A stretch of 48,098 nucleotides of DNA, taken from NCBI RefSeq assembly GCF_002243385.1, contig NZ_CP016199.1, positions 629,393 to 677,490 of the forward strand, in the 5' to 3' direction. Below, one piece after another: positions 1 to 8,719 of this stretch (position 1 is its first letter; each line of letters begins with the position of its first letter). Under the pieces are notes generated by a model, which did no database searches, had not been told where the DNA came from, and was given only the letters and a program-made list of their open reading frames with translations. This DNA comes from Mogibacterium pumilum (GTDB taxonomy: Bacteria; Bacillota; Clostridia; Peptostreptococcales; Anaerovoracaceae). The translations under genes were made by a program, and so were the position numbers.

Positions 1-983
1 GAGTTAATGATTCATCCAAAGAGACGAAGTTTGTATCGGGTGCCTTTAGACTTGTAGATGGAAAACATCTGGAGAAGACTGATAAGAACAAGGTGCTGAT
101 TCATAAAGATTTAGCTGAAAAGAATAATCTCAAGGTCGGTGATAAGATTAAGATTAAGTCTAATAAATATGATGCCGATAACGAGAAACAGGCAGACGAA
201 ACCATAGAAGTTGAAATAAAGGGAATTTTTGACGGTCACAATAAAGGTGGTGCAAGTGCAGCTGTTGAACTGTATGAGAACAACATAATCAGTGATATAG
301 ACACGGCCGCAAAGCTGTATGGAAACACAGAGCAATCAGCGGTGTACCAAGACGCAACCTTCTTTGTAAAAGGAGATAAAAACCTCGATAAGGTCATTAA
401 GAATATTAAAGGACTTGATGTCGATTGGAATAAATATTCTTTAGTTAAGAGCACTTCGAACTATCCGGCACTACAACAGTCGATTTCGGGAATATACTCA
501 TCTGCAAACAAATTATTTGTTGGCGGAATTATATTTGCAGGGATAGTAGTTTCGCTATTGTTGTTCCTCTGGATGAACTCAAGGAAGAAAGAGGTAGCCG
601 TTCTTCTTTCAATCGGCAGAACCAAGAAGGAGATTGCGATACAGTTTGCAGCGGAACTTATATTTGTAGCCGTTCCGGCCTATATTATATCCTTCTTTGC
701 AGCCGGAGCACTCGGCAAGGTTATTGGTAATAAGGTTCTCCGTGGTGTAACGGGAGGCATTGCTGATGGTATAGCTAAAGAATCCGCTTCATCAGGGCTC
801 GGAGGTGGAGCAGAAGTTGACGGATTTAACAAGACTCTGACAAGTTTAGATGTTATCATCAATACAAGGGCATTCATTTATGTAGTGCTCTTCATGACGG
901 TGATACTGGCAATTTCGCTAATCATATCCACATATCGCATCCTTCGCAAGAGACCTAAGGAGTTGCTGATAGATGTGAAATAA
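1..983 (+). CDS. ABC transporter permease, FtsX/MacB type (3' part, Vex-like)
   Basis: The reading frame is already open at the left edge (in frame from base 3), so this is the C-terminal part of a longer protein; a GTG at 93 is internal and not a likely start. The visible part begins in an extracytoplasmic MacB-type domain (GAFRLVDGKHL, then a KVGDKIKIKS turn), followed by three hydrophobic segments at about 507-585, 645-728 and 861-941, the FtsX signature. The protein ends in a basic tail. In this family the permease works with an ATPase subunit to export peptides or lipids. The next two genes encode a response regulator and a sensor kinase, the same order as vex-vncRS of pneumococcus. Family assignment is firm; the Vex relationship is inferred from context. 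Confidence 0.85.
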   Translation, partial: VNDSSKETKFVSGAFRLVDGKHLEKTDKNKVLIHKDLAEKNNLKVGDKIKIKSNKYDADNEKQADETIEVEIKGIFDGHNKGGASAAVELYENNIISDIDTAAKLYGNTEQSAVYQDATFFVKGDKNLDKVIKNIKGLDVDWNKYSLVKSTSNYPALQQSISGIYSSANKLFVGGIIFAGIVVSLLLFLWMNSRKKEVAVLLSIGRTKKEIAIQFAAELIFVAVPAYIISFFAAGALGKVIGNKVLRGVTGGIADGIAKESASSGLGGGAEVDGFNKTLTSLDVIINTRAFIYVVLFMTVILAISLIISTYRILRKRPKELLIDVK

Positions 984-997
984 AGACTGGAGGGTCA

Positions 998-1654
998 ATG
1001 AAGATTCTTATAGTTGAAGACGATAAGAATATCAGGGAGGGAGTCGCAGACTTCCTCTCTGAGTTTGGTTATAATACGATTGAAGCACCTGATGGACGGG
1101 AGGCTCTCGCAAAATTTGATGAACAAGATATCAGTCTTGTAATTCTCGACATTCAGATGCCATATATTAATGGTTTAGAAGTTCTAAAGGAGATTAGAAA
1201 ACGAAGCAAATTACCTGTTCTTATGCTTACGGCATTTAGCGATGAAGAGTATAAAATTGATGCATATACGAGTTTGGCGGATGGATATTTAGAGAAGCCG
1301 TTTTCGTTACCGGTATTACGTGCTCGTGTAGATTCGTTGATTGAACGTCATTATGGTATGCATGACAAATTCTGTTATGGCAATGTTGATGTTGATTTTG
1401 ACAGTTATACGGCTACGCTAGGTAATGAGCCGGTAGATATAAATGCTAAAGAGGTCGATATACTAAAATATTTGGTTGAAAACGAGGGGCGAGCACTGAC
1501 AAGAGAGCAGATAATAGATAATGTCTGGAAAGCGACAGAAGAACCGCCATTCGATCGCGTGATAGATGTGTATATCAAGGAGCTTCGTAAGAAGCTTGGA
1601 CTAGATTGCATAGTGACTATTAGAAATGTAGGATATAAACTGGAGAGAAAATGA
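998..1654 (+). CDS. OmpR/PhoB-family response regulator
   Basis: This 218-residue protein has a receiver domain (about 1-115) with the acidic pair D8-D9, the phospho-acceptor D51 in LVILDIQMP, and the conserved Lys of LEKPF, followed by a C-terminal winged-helix DNA-binding domain (about 125-217, containing LTREQIIDNVW and VDVYIKELRKK-like elements). The ATG at 998 has a GGAGG site a few bases upstream. It starts 14 bases after the permease gene and its end overlaps the kinase gene start, so the three genes form one operon. It probably controls the upstream transporter in response to the partner kinase. It is VncR-like by context; the signal is unknown. Confidence 0.93.
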   Translation: MKILIVEDDKNIREGVADFLSEFGYNTIEAPDGREALAKFDEQDISLVILDIQMPYINGLEVLKEIRKRSKLPVLMLTAFSDEEYKIDAYTSLADGYLEKPFSLPVLRARVDSLIERHYGMHDKFCYGNVDVDFDSYTATLGNEPVDINAKEVDILKYLVENEGRALTREQIIDNVWKATEEPPFDRVIDVYIKELRKKLGLDCIVTIRNVGYKLERK

Positions 1655-2976
1655 GAAACTTGAAGATATTCCCCAAATTATTTGTCCAAACGTTCGCCAT
1701 ACTCGGAATTTTGATTATAGTTGTCCATCTCGTAGTATTTCTTATGTTCCCTAAAGTGTACCTTGAGAATAGAAAGAGTAAAATAAATATCAGGGCTAAT
1801 GAAGTTTCTGCAGCTTTGCAGGGAAAGGATGAACAGTTTGTTGAGCAGTATTTGACCTTCTATTCGAGAAGCAGTGAAATTAAGGCTTTCATTGATTCAA
1901 ACAGTGACTCGGGAGAGGTGAAAATCGGTGAGAATGCTGAAAATAGCATTGACAAGTCGAGCGATAACAATTCTTTAATTATAGAGACTCGTAATATTAA
2001 GCTAGCTGATGGCAGTAAATTGTCAGTGAATTTTGTTTCAACTGCTGATATGCGACAAGAGGCTAAGGGATTAATCCTAAAGTTTCTGCCCTTATCTTTG
2101 GCAGTTTCGCTAGCGATATCAGTTTTAGTATCATTGATATATGCAAGACTTTTGACAAGAAATGTTCAAGAAATAAAAGAAGTTACAACTCGAATGATGG
2201 AGCTTGATAGAAGCGCTCTTTTGCCTATCGAATCATCAGATGAGATAGGACAGCTCAAAGCGCAAATTAATGACTTGTATGTAGCTTTACTTGAACTGAT
2301 AGATGATCTTGAGGTCAAGAATGAAGAGATTATAAAGCTAGAAAAGCTAAAATTCGACTTCTTTAGAGGTGCTTCTCACGAACTAAAAACTCCATTAGCC
2401 AGCCTCAAAATTATTCTTGAAAATATGAAATATAACATTGGCAAGTATAAGAATCATGACGAATATATTGGAAGTTGTATTGATATAGTCGATAACCTTT
2501 CTCAAAATATTTCACAAATACTGTCAGTGTCTTCACTTGAACATCTTAGTGATGAGGAGGAGCTGCTTAATATAAAAGAAATTTTGAGCGAGATACTGGA
2601 AAAGTACTCTGTAATGGCTACTCAGCGAGGAATCACAATTAATAACTATTTAGGAGAAGAACAGATTTATGTAGGAAGGACTGCGCTTAAGGTTGTAATG
2701 TCTAATGTGGTAAGTAATGCCATCAAGTATTCGGACGAAGCGGGGTGTATTAATATTGGTGCCTGCGATGGCTGGTTTTATATTGAAAATTCTTACGAGA
2801 ATGCTGAACAGCTAGACTGCGATAAGCTATTTGAAGTTAACTTTGATCTTGGAAAAGAGAATAGTAGTGGTTTAGGGCTATATATAGTTAGAAATATCTT
2901 GCTCAGCTATGGGATAGAGCATAAGTTTGAACGTCATGAAAAAAGTGTTGCATTCATGATTAAAATTAAACGATAA
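1651..2976 (+). CDS. Sensor histidine kinase
   Basis: This 441-residue membrane kinase has a first transmembrane segment at about residues 10-33, an extracytoplasmic sensor of about 110 residues, a second membrane segment at about 146-166, a HAMP-like linker, a dimerisation/phospho-acceptor helix with H243 in the motif SHELKTPLAS, and an ATPase domain with an N box (VVSNAIKYSDEAG) and a G box (SSGLGLYIVRN). The start codon overlaps the regulator stop as ATGA, implying translational coupling. It should phosphorylate the preceding response regulator. The sensed ligand is not evident. Confidence 0.93.
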   Translation: MRNLKIFPKLFVQTFAILGILIIVVHLVVFLMFPKVYLENRKSKINIRANEVSAALQGKDEQFVEQYLTFYSRSSEIKAFIDSNSDSGEVKIGENAENSIDKSSDNNSLIIETRNIKLADGSKLSVNFVSTADMRQEAKGLILKFLPLSLAVSLAISVLVSLIYARLLTRNVQEIKEVTTRMMELDRSALLPIESSDEIGQLKAQINDLYVALLELIDDLEVKNEEIIKLEKLKFDFFRGASHELKTPLASLKIILENMKYNIGKYKNHDEYIGSCIDIVDNLSQNISQILSVSSLEHLSDEEELLNIKEILSEILEKYSVMATQRGITINNYLGEEQIYVGRTALKVVMSNVVSNAIKYSDEAGCINIGACDGWFYIENSYENAEQLDCDKLFEVNFDLGKENSSGLGLYIVRNILLSYGIEHKFERHEKSVAFMIKIKR

Positions 2977-3007
2977 CGAAGGGCCTGTTTTAGGAATACA
3001 CTTGCAT

Positions 3008-3050
3008 ATAAGGGGCATATGCCATCAAGGCGTAAGCCTCTTATTCTTAT
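3008..3050 (+). terminator. Terminator-like hairpin after the kinase gene
   Basis: Arms 3008-3023 and 3029-3044 pair over 16 positions with one mismatch and two G-U pairs around a five-base loop (ATCAA). It is followed by a T-rich but imperfect tail (TTATTCTTAT). It lies between the kinase stop and the cdaA promoter. Confidence 0.55.
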
Positions 3051-3081
3051 AATTCACATCAAAACCACACTTTCGCTCTTA

Positions 3082-3110
3082 TTGATAAAACCCGCTCGAA
3101 ATAGTATAAT
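3082..3110 (+). promoter_or_regulatory. Sigma-A type promoter for cdaA
   Basis: A -35 TTGATA (3082-3087) and a perfect -10 TATAAT (3105-3110) are separated by exactly 17 bases. It lies 55 bases before the cdaA start and just after the hairpin that ends the previous operon. Confidence 0.75.
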
Positions 3111-3164
3111 AATATGACTTATGCCATGTAAAATGGACTATTATGAGAGGGAAGGGATGCCGAT

Positions 3165-4013
3165 ATGTTGAGCTCGATTCAAAGTATTATATCTAATTTC
3201 AGACTGGAAGACGCCCTGGATATAGCAATCGTGTCATATATTGTATATAAGATGATTGGTTTTATCAGGGAAACTAGAGCAATGCAGCTCATTCGAGGAC
3301 TAGTAATAATTGTAGTTGCATTTTTTATATCGGACATATTCAACTTATACCTACTTAACTGGCTGCTCAAGAGTCTTTTCACAATGGGGCTCTTTGCAGT
3401 TGTTGTGCTGTTCCAACCAGAGCTCCGTAGGGCGCTCGAACAGGTGGGGCGTAAGAATCTTATGAACACAAACTCGTTCCGCAACATCGACAAGAACAAG
3501 GCCGTTGAGACGGTAGATGCACTGGTGAGCGCAATTGACGATTTCTCTGCGACAAGAACGGGAGCACTTATAGCTATTGAGCGTGATACTATGCTCAACG
3601 ATATCATTGAGACGGGAGTAGTTGTAGATGCGGAAATTTCAATTAGACTTCTTGGAAATCTATTTTACGAAGGCTCACCACTTCATGACGGTGGTGTAAT
3701 CATTCGTGGAGCAAGAATTCACGCTGCATCATGTGTATTCCCTTTAACAGAGAAGAAGAACATTGGCAGAAACCTCGGAACTAGGCACCGTGCAGGTGTC
3801 GGTCTTAGCGAGGTCTGTGACGCGTTAATCATAATAGTATCTGAGGAGACTGGAGTAGTATCAATCGCTGAAGATGGCAAGATACGCAGGTTCGTTGACC
3901 TCAAGACTATTGAGAAGATGCTTCTCAACATGTACTTACCGTCTGATAGAGGAATGTATGGTAAGGTTGCGAAGCTAGTACGCCGGAAGGGGGGAAAGCG
4001 CGATGCAAAATAA
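3165..4013 (+). CDS. cdaA: Membrane diadenylate cyclase CdaA
   Basis: CdaA makes cyclic di-AMP from two ATP at the membrane. The 282-residue length fits the family. Three hydrophobic helices occupy about residues 15-95, followed by the DisA_N catalytic domain (about 100-265). The metal and ATP motif reads D175-G-G in LHDGGVIIRG where most family members have DGA, and the second motif is R207-H-R in TRHRAGVG. The ATG at 3165 follows a GAGAGGGAAGGG stretch. The gene overlaps cdaR by 11 bases, and cdaR-glmM-glmS follow, the classical conserved cluster in Firmicutes. Function is secure; the A-to-G change in the DGA motif is noted as a variation. Confidence 0.96.
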   Translation: MLSSIQSIISNFRLEDALDIAIVSYIVYKMIGFIRETRAMQLIRGLVIIVVAFFISDIFNLYLLNWLLKSLFTMGLFAVVVLFQPELRRALEQVGRKNLMNTNSFRNIDKNKAVETVDALVSAIDDFSATRTGALIAIERDTMLNDIIETGVVVDAEISIRLLGNLFYEGSPLHDGGVIIRGARIHAASCVFPLTEKKNIGRNLGTRHRAGVGLSEVCDALIIIVSEETGVVSIAEDGKIRRFVDLKTIEKMLLNMYLPSDRGMYGKVAKLVRRKGGKRDAK

Positions 4014-5202
4014 CGATTCTAACAAAAAGAAAATCAACAAAATCAATTTGGCTCTTTCGATTGCGATAGCATTTGCCGCATGGTTATACGTTGTATACAG
4101 TATTAACCCCACAATAACAAGAACCTATTCAAATATTCCAGTAACAGTTGTTAATTCTAGATCTCTCGCTAAAAACGATTTAGCTGTTAGTAAGATGGAT
4201 ACAGAGAAGATTTCAGTAACACTTGTCGGCAGACGTTCAGCGATAAATGATCTGAAGAAGTCAGAGGTCTCTGCAACGGTGAATGCTGCTAATGCGGACA
4301 AGGGCGAGAACAGGATAGCTGTTCAGGTTGCTGCACCCGGAGCAGTCACGGTCAAATCTCAGAGCGAGAGTAGCATTTCGGTTACAGTCGAGGATCTAGA
4401 AGTAAAGAAAGTTAGTTCATATACCACGTACAAGGACGGTCAGGAAGGCGAACCTGTAGTTAAGAAAAACTCCAATAAGGAAGTTGAGGTTCAGGGAGCT
4501 GCGAGTCTGATCAAGAACGTAGACTCTGTAAAGCTAGAGCTTGACGCTAACAATGTTACAGATAAAGCGAAGGAATTTAGTGTACCTGCTATTCCTGTAG
4601 ACGGAAGCGGTCACAAGATAGATTATTTGACGACAGACCCGGGGAAAATTTCAGTAACCGCATATAAGGGTGAGACTAAAGTAGTTAAACTCAAGATCAA
4701 GGTTACTAATAATCAAGATGGAAGCGTATCACGCACATATTCTGCGCCAAACACCATCGTTATTAAAGGTCGGAGTAAGGATATCAAGGGTGTAACAGAA
4801 ATCACATCCAAGGATATGGATATCAGTTCAATAACTGAAACTAAAGATGTAAATATCGATTATGACCTACCGGAAGGGGTAAGTATTGCCAACGAATCCA
4901 GACATGTTATGCTTAGGGTCAAGGTCAGCACGAGTGCATCAAAGACCGTGAATGTGCCTGCCGGATCAATCAACATTAACAACGTTGCCAGCGGGCATAC
5001 AGCAACTGCTAATAGTGGAGTTAATGTTATCGTGACGGGTAGCAAAGAGAAGCTGGTAAATATCACAGCAGGATCATTTGTGATAAGTGCAGATGCAGGT
5101 GGCCTTGGGGCAGGACAGCACACTGTTACTGTATACTTAACCAACAATTCTGGTATGATGGCTTCACTTGAGAGTGCACAGATAAATATAACAATTCAGT
5201 AA
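4003..5202 (+). CDS. cdaR: CdaA regulatory protein CdaR (YbbR-domain)
   Basis: This 399-residue protein has one N-terminal membrane anchor (about residues 14-34, LALSIAIAFAAWLYVVYSI) and then an extracytoplasmic part built of repeated YbbR beta domains, recognisable by recurring phrases such as ITRTYSNIPVTVVN near the start and the repeated V-x-V-x-G pattern. CdaR proteins bind CdaA and modulate c-di-AMP synthesis. The start overlaps the end of cdaA, which indicates translational coupling. The length fits a four-repeat version of the family. Confidence 0.93.
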   Translation: MQNNDSNKKKINKINLALSIAIAFAAWLYVVYSINPTITRTYSNIPVTVVNSRSLAKNDLAVSKMDTEKISVTLVGRRSAINDLKKSEVSATVNAANADKGENRIAVQVAAPGAVTVKSQSESSISVTVEDLEVKKVSSYTTYKDGQEGEPVVKKNSNKEVEVQGAASLIKNVDSVKLELDANNVTDKAKEFSVPAIPVDGSGHKIDYLTTDPGKISVTAYKGETKVVKLKIKVTNNQDGSVSRTYSAPNTIVIKGRSKDIKGVTEITSKDMDISSITETKDVNIDYDLPEGVSIANESRHVMLRVKVSTSASKTVNVPAGSININNVASGHTATANSGVNVIVTGSKEKLVNITAGSFVISADAGGLGAGQHTVTVYLTNNSGMMASLESAQINITIQ

Positions 5203-5311
5203 TATCGGTTGATGTTGAGTCATGCAAACGATATTAGTGGAATCTTTTAGGTGAATCTTAAGGAAGAACTTTATATTTTGCAGGTTATATTAAGGAATTA
5301 AGGAGACGTTA

Positions 5312-6667
5312 ATGGGCAGATTGTTTGGAACAGATGGTGTAAGAGGAGTTGCTAATACAGAATTAACAGCTTCGCTTGCATTCGATATAGGTAGAGCAGC
5401 GGCTTTCGTGCTGGGAGAAACCGAGAAGAGACCGGTTATGGTAATCGGACGTGATACTAGAATTTCTGGCGATATGCTGGAAAACGCTTTGACGGCAGGA
5501 GTGCTTTCGGTTGGCGGAGATGTGGTTAAACTCGGAGTCGTTCCTACACCGGCGGTTGCTTACCTAGTAAGGAAATATAATGCAGATGCGGGAGTAGTCA
5601 TTTCGGCATCTCATAATCCATTTGAATATAATGGAATTAAGCTGTTCAACGGAGAAGGCTACAAGCTTGACGACAGTGTTGAACAGGAGATTGAGGCTAT
5701 CATACTAGGTGAGAAGGAGATCAGCACAGATGAATTCACAGGTGCGAAGCTCGGAACCTGCCGCGAGGATGACGCTAATGCGATTAAGCAGTATACAGAC
5801 TTTCTGCTTACTACCATCGACAAGAGACTTGATGGCATCAAGGTGGTTCTCGATACTGCAAATGGTGCGTCATTTGAGACTGCTCACATCGTGTACGAAG
5901 CTCTAGGCGCTGAAGTTACAGTAATCAGCGATAAGCCGGATGGAATCAATATCAATGACGGATGCGGATCCACACACCCAGAGAACCTACAAGAGAAGGT
6001 TATAGAGCTCGGTGCTAATGTTGGTTTTGCGTACGACGGAGATGCTGACAGATTGATTGTCGTAGATGAGCAGGGCCGCATTATAGACGGAGATAGAGTA
6101 CTATGCATCTGTGGAAAGTATCTCAAAGACAATGGACTTCTCGTAACCGACAAGATAACTGCTACAGTTATGAGCAACATTGGACTTCATAAATATCTGG
6201 ATGGATATGGTATAGGTGTTGATGTGACTAAGGTTGGTGACAGATACGTACTAGAGTCGATGAAACAGACAGGGGCTGTTCTCGGCGGAGAGCAGTCAGG
6301 ACACATGATTTTCTTGAACTACACAACTACTGGAGATGGTGTTCTATCATCCCTGCAGTTCATGAAGGCATATCTTGATTCGGGCAAGAAGCTCAGTGAG
6401 CTTAGAGATGAGATTCAGATTTACCCACAGGCATTAGTAAATGCGAGAGTGGATAACGCTCTCAAGGCAACTGCTCTTGAAGATGAAGAGATTAAGAAGT
6501 TCATCGCTGAGATTGAAGCTAAGATGAAGGGTTCAGGTAGAGTTCTGATAAGACCTTCAGGTACCGAACCACTTATCAGAGTTATGCTCGAGGGCGAGGA
6601 TATCGACGAGATTCAAGGCTACGCTGAACAGATAGCGAATCTTATCTCGGAGAAATTCGGAAAGTAG
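5312..6667 (+). CDS. glmM: Phosphoglucosamine mutase GlmM
   Basis: GlmM converts glucosamine-6-phosphate to glucosamine-1-phosphate on the way to UDP-GlcNAc. The 451-residue length is typical. The catalytic phosphoserine is S100 in VVISASHNP, the metal-binding loop is DGDADR (about 242), the sugar-binding loop is GGEQSGH (about 327) and the phosphate-binding loop near the C-terminus is RPSGTEP. The ATG follows TTAAGGAG. It lies 109 bases after cdaR; that gap contains an 8-base inverted repeat (5200-5207 / 5229-5236) but no clear terminator. The position next to cdaA/cdaR matches the known link between c-di-AMP and cell wall precursor synthesis. Confidence 0.97.
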   Translation: MGRLFGTDGVRGVANTELTASLAFDIGRAAAFVLGETEKRPVMVIGRDTRISGDMLENALTAGVLSVGGDVVKLGVVPTPAVAYLVRKYNADAGVVISASHNPFEYNGIKLFNGEGYKLDDSVEQEIEAIILGEKEISTDEFTGAKLGTCREDDANAIKQYTDFLLTTIDKRLDGIKVVLDTANGASFETAHIVYEALGAEVTVISDKPDGININDGCGSTHPENLQEKVIELGANVGFAYDGDADRLIVVDEQGRIIDGDRVLCICGKYLKDNGLLVTDKITATVMSNIGLHKYLDGYGIGVDVTKVGDRYVLESMKQTGAVLGGEQSGHMIFLNYTTTGDGVLSSLQFMKAYLDSGKKLSELRDEIQIYPQALVNARVDNALKATALEDEEIKKFIAEIEAKMKGSGRVLIRPSGTEPLIRVMLEGEDIDEIQGYAEQIANLISEKFGK

Positions 6668-6766
6668 TGTAAGAGTAACTACTCGAACTAAAATTGCGAA
6701 TCGTTGTAGCAACTCGCGGTGAGCTGTGGGAGTGCTATTTGAAATAATACATTTGGAGGAAATAAT

Positions 6767-8599
6767 ATGTGCGGCATTGTAGGTTATGTAGGTAACGATG
6801 CTCCTCAGGGCATAATTATCGAAGGACTTAAGAAGTTAGAGTACAGAGGATATGACTCAGCAGGTATCGCTGTTGTAAACGACGGCAAGATCCAGTTAAG
6901 AAAGCACGTTGGTGCTATCGTTAATCTGGAGAAGCTAATCGGAAAAGAGAATCTAGGTGGTCACGTAGGAATCGGCCACACAAGATGGGCTACTCACGGT
7001 GCTCCATCTGATGTTAATTCACATCCACATATGAGTAACGATAATAGAATTGCTCTCGTTCATAATGGAACAGTTGAAAACTATGTAGAAATCAGAACCG
7101 AGCTCGAGAAAGAGGGATTCACATTTAAGAGTGATACCGACTCAGAGGTTGCTGCAGTTCTGTTCGGAAAATATTATAACGAGATAGGTGATCTCAAGGC
7201 TACCATGGATAAGGTAACTCACGAGATGACTGGAACTTTTGCACTCGCTGCAATAGCTGAAGATCAGCCGGATACATTCGTTGCATATAGAAAAAACGCT
7301 CCGCTAATCGTAGGAAAGGGAGACGGGTGCAATTTCGTAGCGTCCGACTTTTCAGCGCTTCTCAAGTATACGAAGGATGTTTATTTGCTAGAGACTGGTG
7401 ATACAGTAGTGCTAACACCAGACAGCGTTACAATTTACGACGAGTCCGGCAAGGAAATCAAGCGCGAGACAATGCACATCAGCTGGGATGAGAGTGTTGC
7501 TGAAAAGGGCAAGTATGAGCACTTCATGCTCAAGGAAATCTTCGATCAGCCAACAGCAATCAAGGAGACTCTTGATCGTAATCTTGGTGAAGATGGTAGA
7601 GTGTCGCTTTACAATATGACCCTCACCAAGGAAGACTTTGCTAAGTTTAATAAGATTTGTATCGTAGCATGCGGAACTGCATATCATGCTGGACTAGTTG
7701 GAAGAAATATTTTCGAGAAGCTGATCAAGCTGCCTGTTGAAGTTGATGTGGCTTCTGAGTTTAGATACAGAGATCCTTTCGTAGATGAGAAGACCCTATT
7801 CATCGCAATCAGCCAGTCTGGAGAGACTGCGGATACACTTGAGGCTCTTCGTGAGGCGAAGAGAAAGGGTGCAAGAGTGCTCTCAATCGTCAACGTAGTG
7901 GGTAGCACAGTTGCTCGTGAATCTGATGATGTGTTCTACACATGGGCTGGCCCTGAAATTTCAGTAGCATCGACAAAAGCTTACACAACTCAGCTTCTTT
8001 CGCTATACCTCCTGTCTCTATATCTAGGAGACCTACGCGGAACTATCTCTGGAGAGTATTATAGTGAGATTATTAGCGAGTTATCGGCTATTCCTGATAA
8101 GCTCGAAGAGGTTCTCAAGCTCAGAGGTGACATCGAGAAGCTGGCAAAGAAGCTTTACGATAGAGATCAGGTATTCTTCATCGGAAGAGGCATGGATGCA
8201 AGTGTTGCTTACGAAGGCTCGCTCAAGCTTAAGGAAATATCATACATCAACTCCTTCGCTATCGCAGCAGGAGAGCTTAAGCACGGAACTATCGCTCTTA
8301 TGGAGCCAAAGACTATCCTCGTGGCACTTGCGACACAGTCCAAACTATTTGACAAGATGGTTTCCAACATTCAGGAGGTTAAGGCGCGTAATGCACATGT
8401 AATCTCTATCGCTAAAGAAGGAAACACCGCTATTGAAGAGCATTCAGATGAAACTTTCTATATCCCGGAGTGCATGGATGAAGTTTCACCACTTCTCAGC
8501 GTAATTCCACTACAGATATACGCTTACTACGTTGCAAAAGAAAAGGGCTGTGAAATCGACAGACCTCGTAACCTCGCAAAGAGCGTAACTGTAGAATAA
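6767..8599 (+). CDS. glmS: Glutamine-fructose-6-phosphate aminotransferase GlmS
   Basis: GlmS transfers the amide nitrogen of glutamine to fructose-6-phosphate to give glucosamine-6-phosphate, the substrate of GlmM encoded just upstream. Residue C2 of MCGIVGYVG is the N-terminal nucleophile, and GHTRWATHG and HNGTVENY are glutaminase-domain motifs. Two SIS sugar-isomerase domains follow (about 285-420 and 455-595, with SQSGETADT in the first), and the C-terminus ends PRNLAKSVTVE as expected. The start has a strong GGAGG. The 99-base leader is too short for, and does not show, a glmS ribozyme. Confidence 0.97.
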   Translation: MCGIVGYVGNDAPQGIIIEGLKKLEYRGYDSAGIAVVNDGKIQLRKHVGAIVNLEKLIGKENLGGHVGIGHTRWATHGAPSDVNSHPHMSNDNRIALVHNGTVENYVEIRTELEKEGFTFKSDTDSEVAAVLFGKYYNEIGDLKATMDKVTHEMTGTFALAAIAEDQPDTFVAYRKNAPLIVGKGDGCNFVASDFSALLKYTKDVYLLETGDTVVLTPDSVTIYDESGKEIKRETMHISWDESVAEKGKYEHFMLKEIFDQPTAIKETLDRNLGEDGRVSLYNMTLTKEDFAKFNKICIVACGTAYHAGLVGRNIFEKLIKLPVEVDVASEFRYRDPFVDEKTLFIAISQSGETADTLEALREAKRKGARVLSIVNVVGSTVARESDDVFYTWAGPEISVASTKAYTTQLLSLYLLSLYLGDLRGTISGEYYSEIISELSAIPDKLEEVLKLRGDIEKLAKKLYDRDQVFFIGRGMDASVAYEGSLKLKEISYINSFAIAAGELKHGTIALMEPKTILVALATQSKLFDKMVSNIQEVKARNAHVISIAKEGNTAIEEHSDETFYIPECMDEVSPLLSVIPLQIYAYYVAKEKGCEIDRPRNLAKSVTVE

Positions 8600-8618
8600 A
8601 ATTAATATCTATTAGTAC

Positions 8619-8661
8619 GAGCGTGTACGTGGCCTACAGTTGCAGACTGGCGTGCATGCTC
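8619..8661 (+). other. Long-armed hairpin between glmS and the sugar mutase gene
   Basis: Arms 8619-8629 and 8651-8661 pair over 11 positions (two or three as G-U) around a 21-base loop. No T-run follows, so it is not a convincing terminator; it may be an mRNA processing or stability element. Confidence 0.35.
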
Positions 8662-8719
8662 GAGACTATATTTTAAAAAATTATAGACTATGTATTTTAT
8701 TTAGAATTAGAGAATTGAT

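Noticed and set aside
6668-6766. glmS ribozyme before glmS
   Set aside because: The 99-base gap is too short and lacks the ribozyme core; only a small hairpin (GCGA/GTTG with CAAC/TCGC) is seen.
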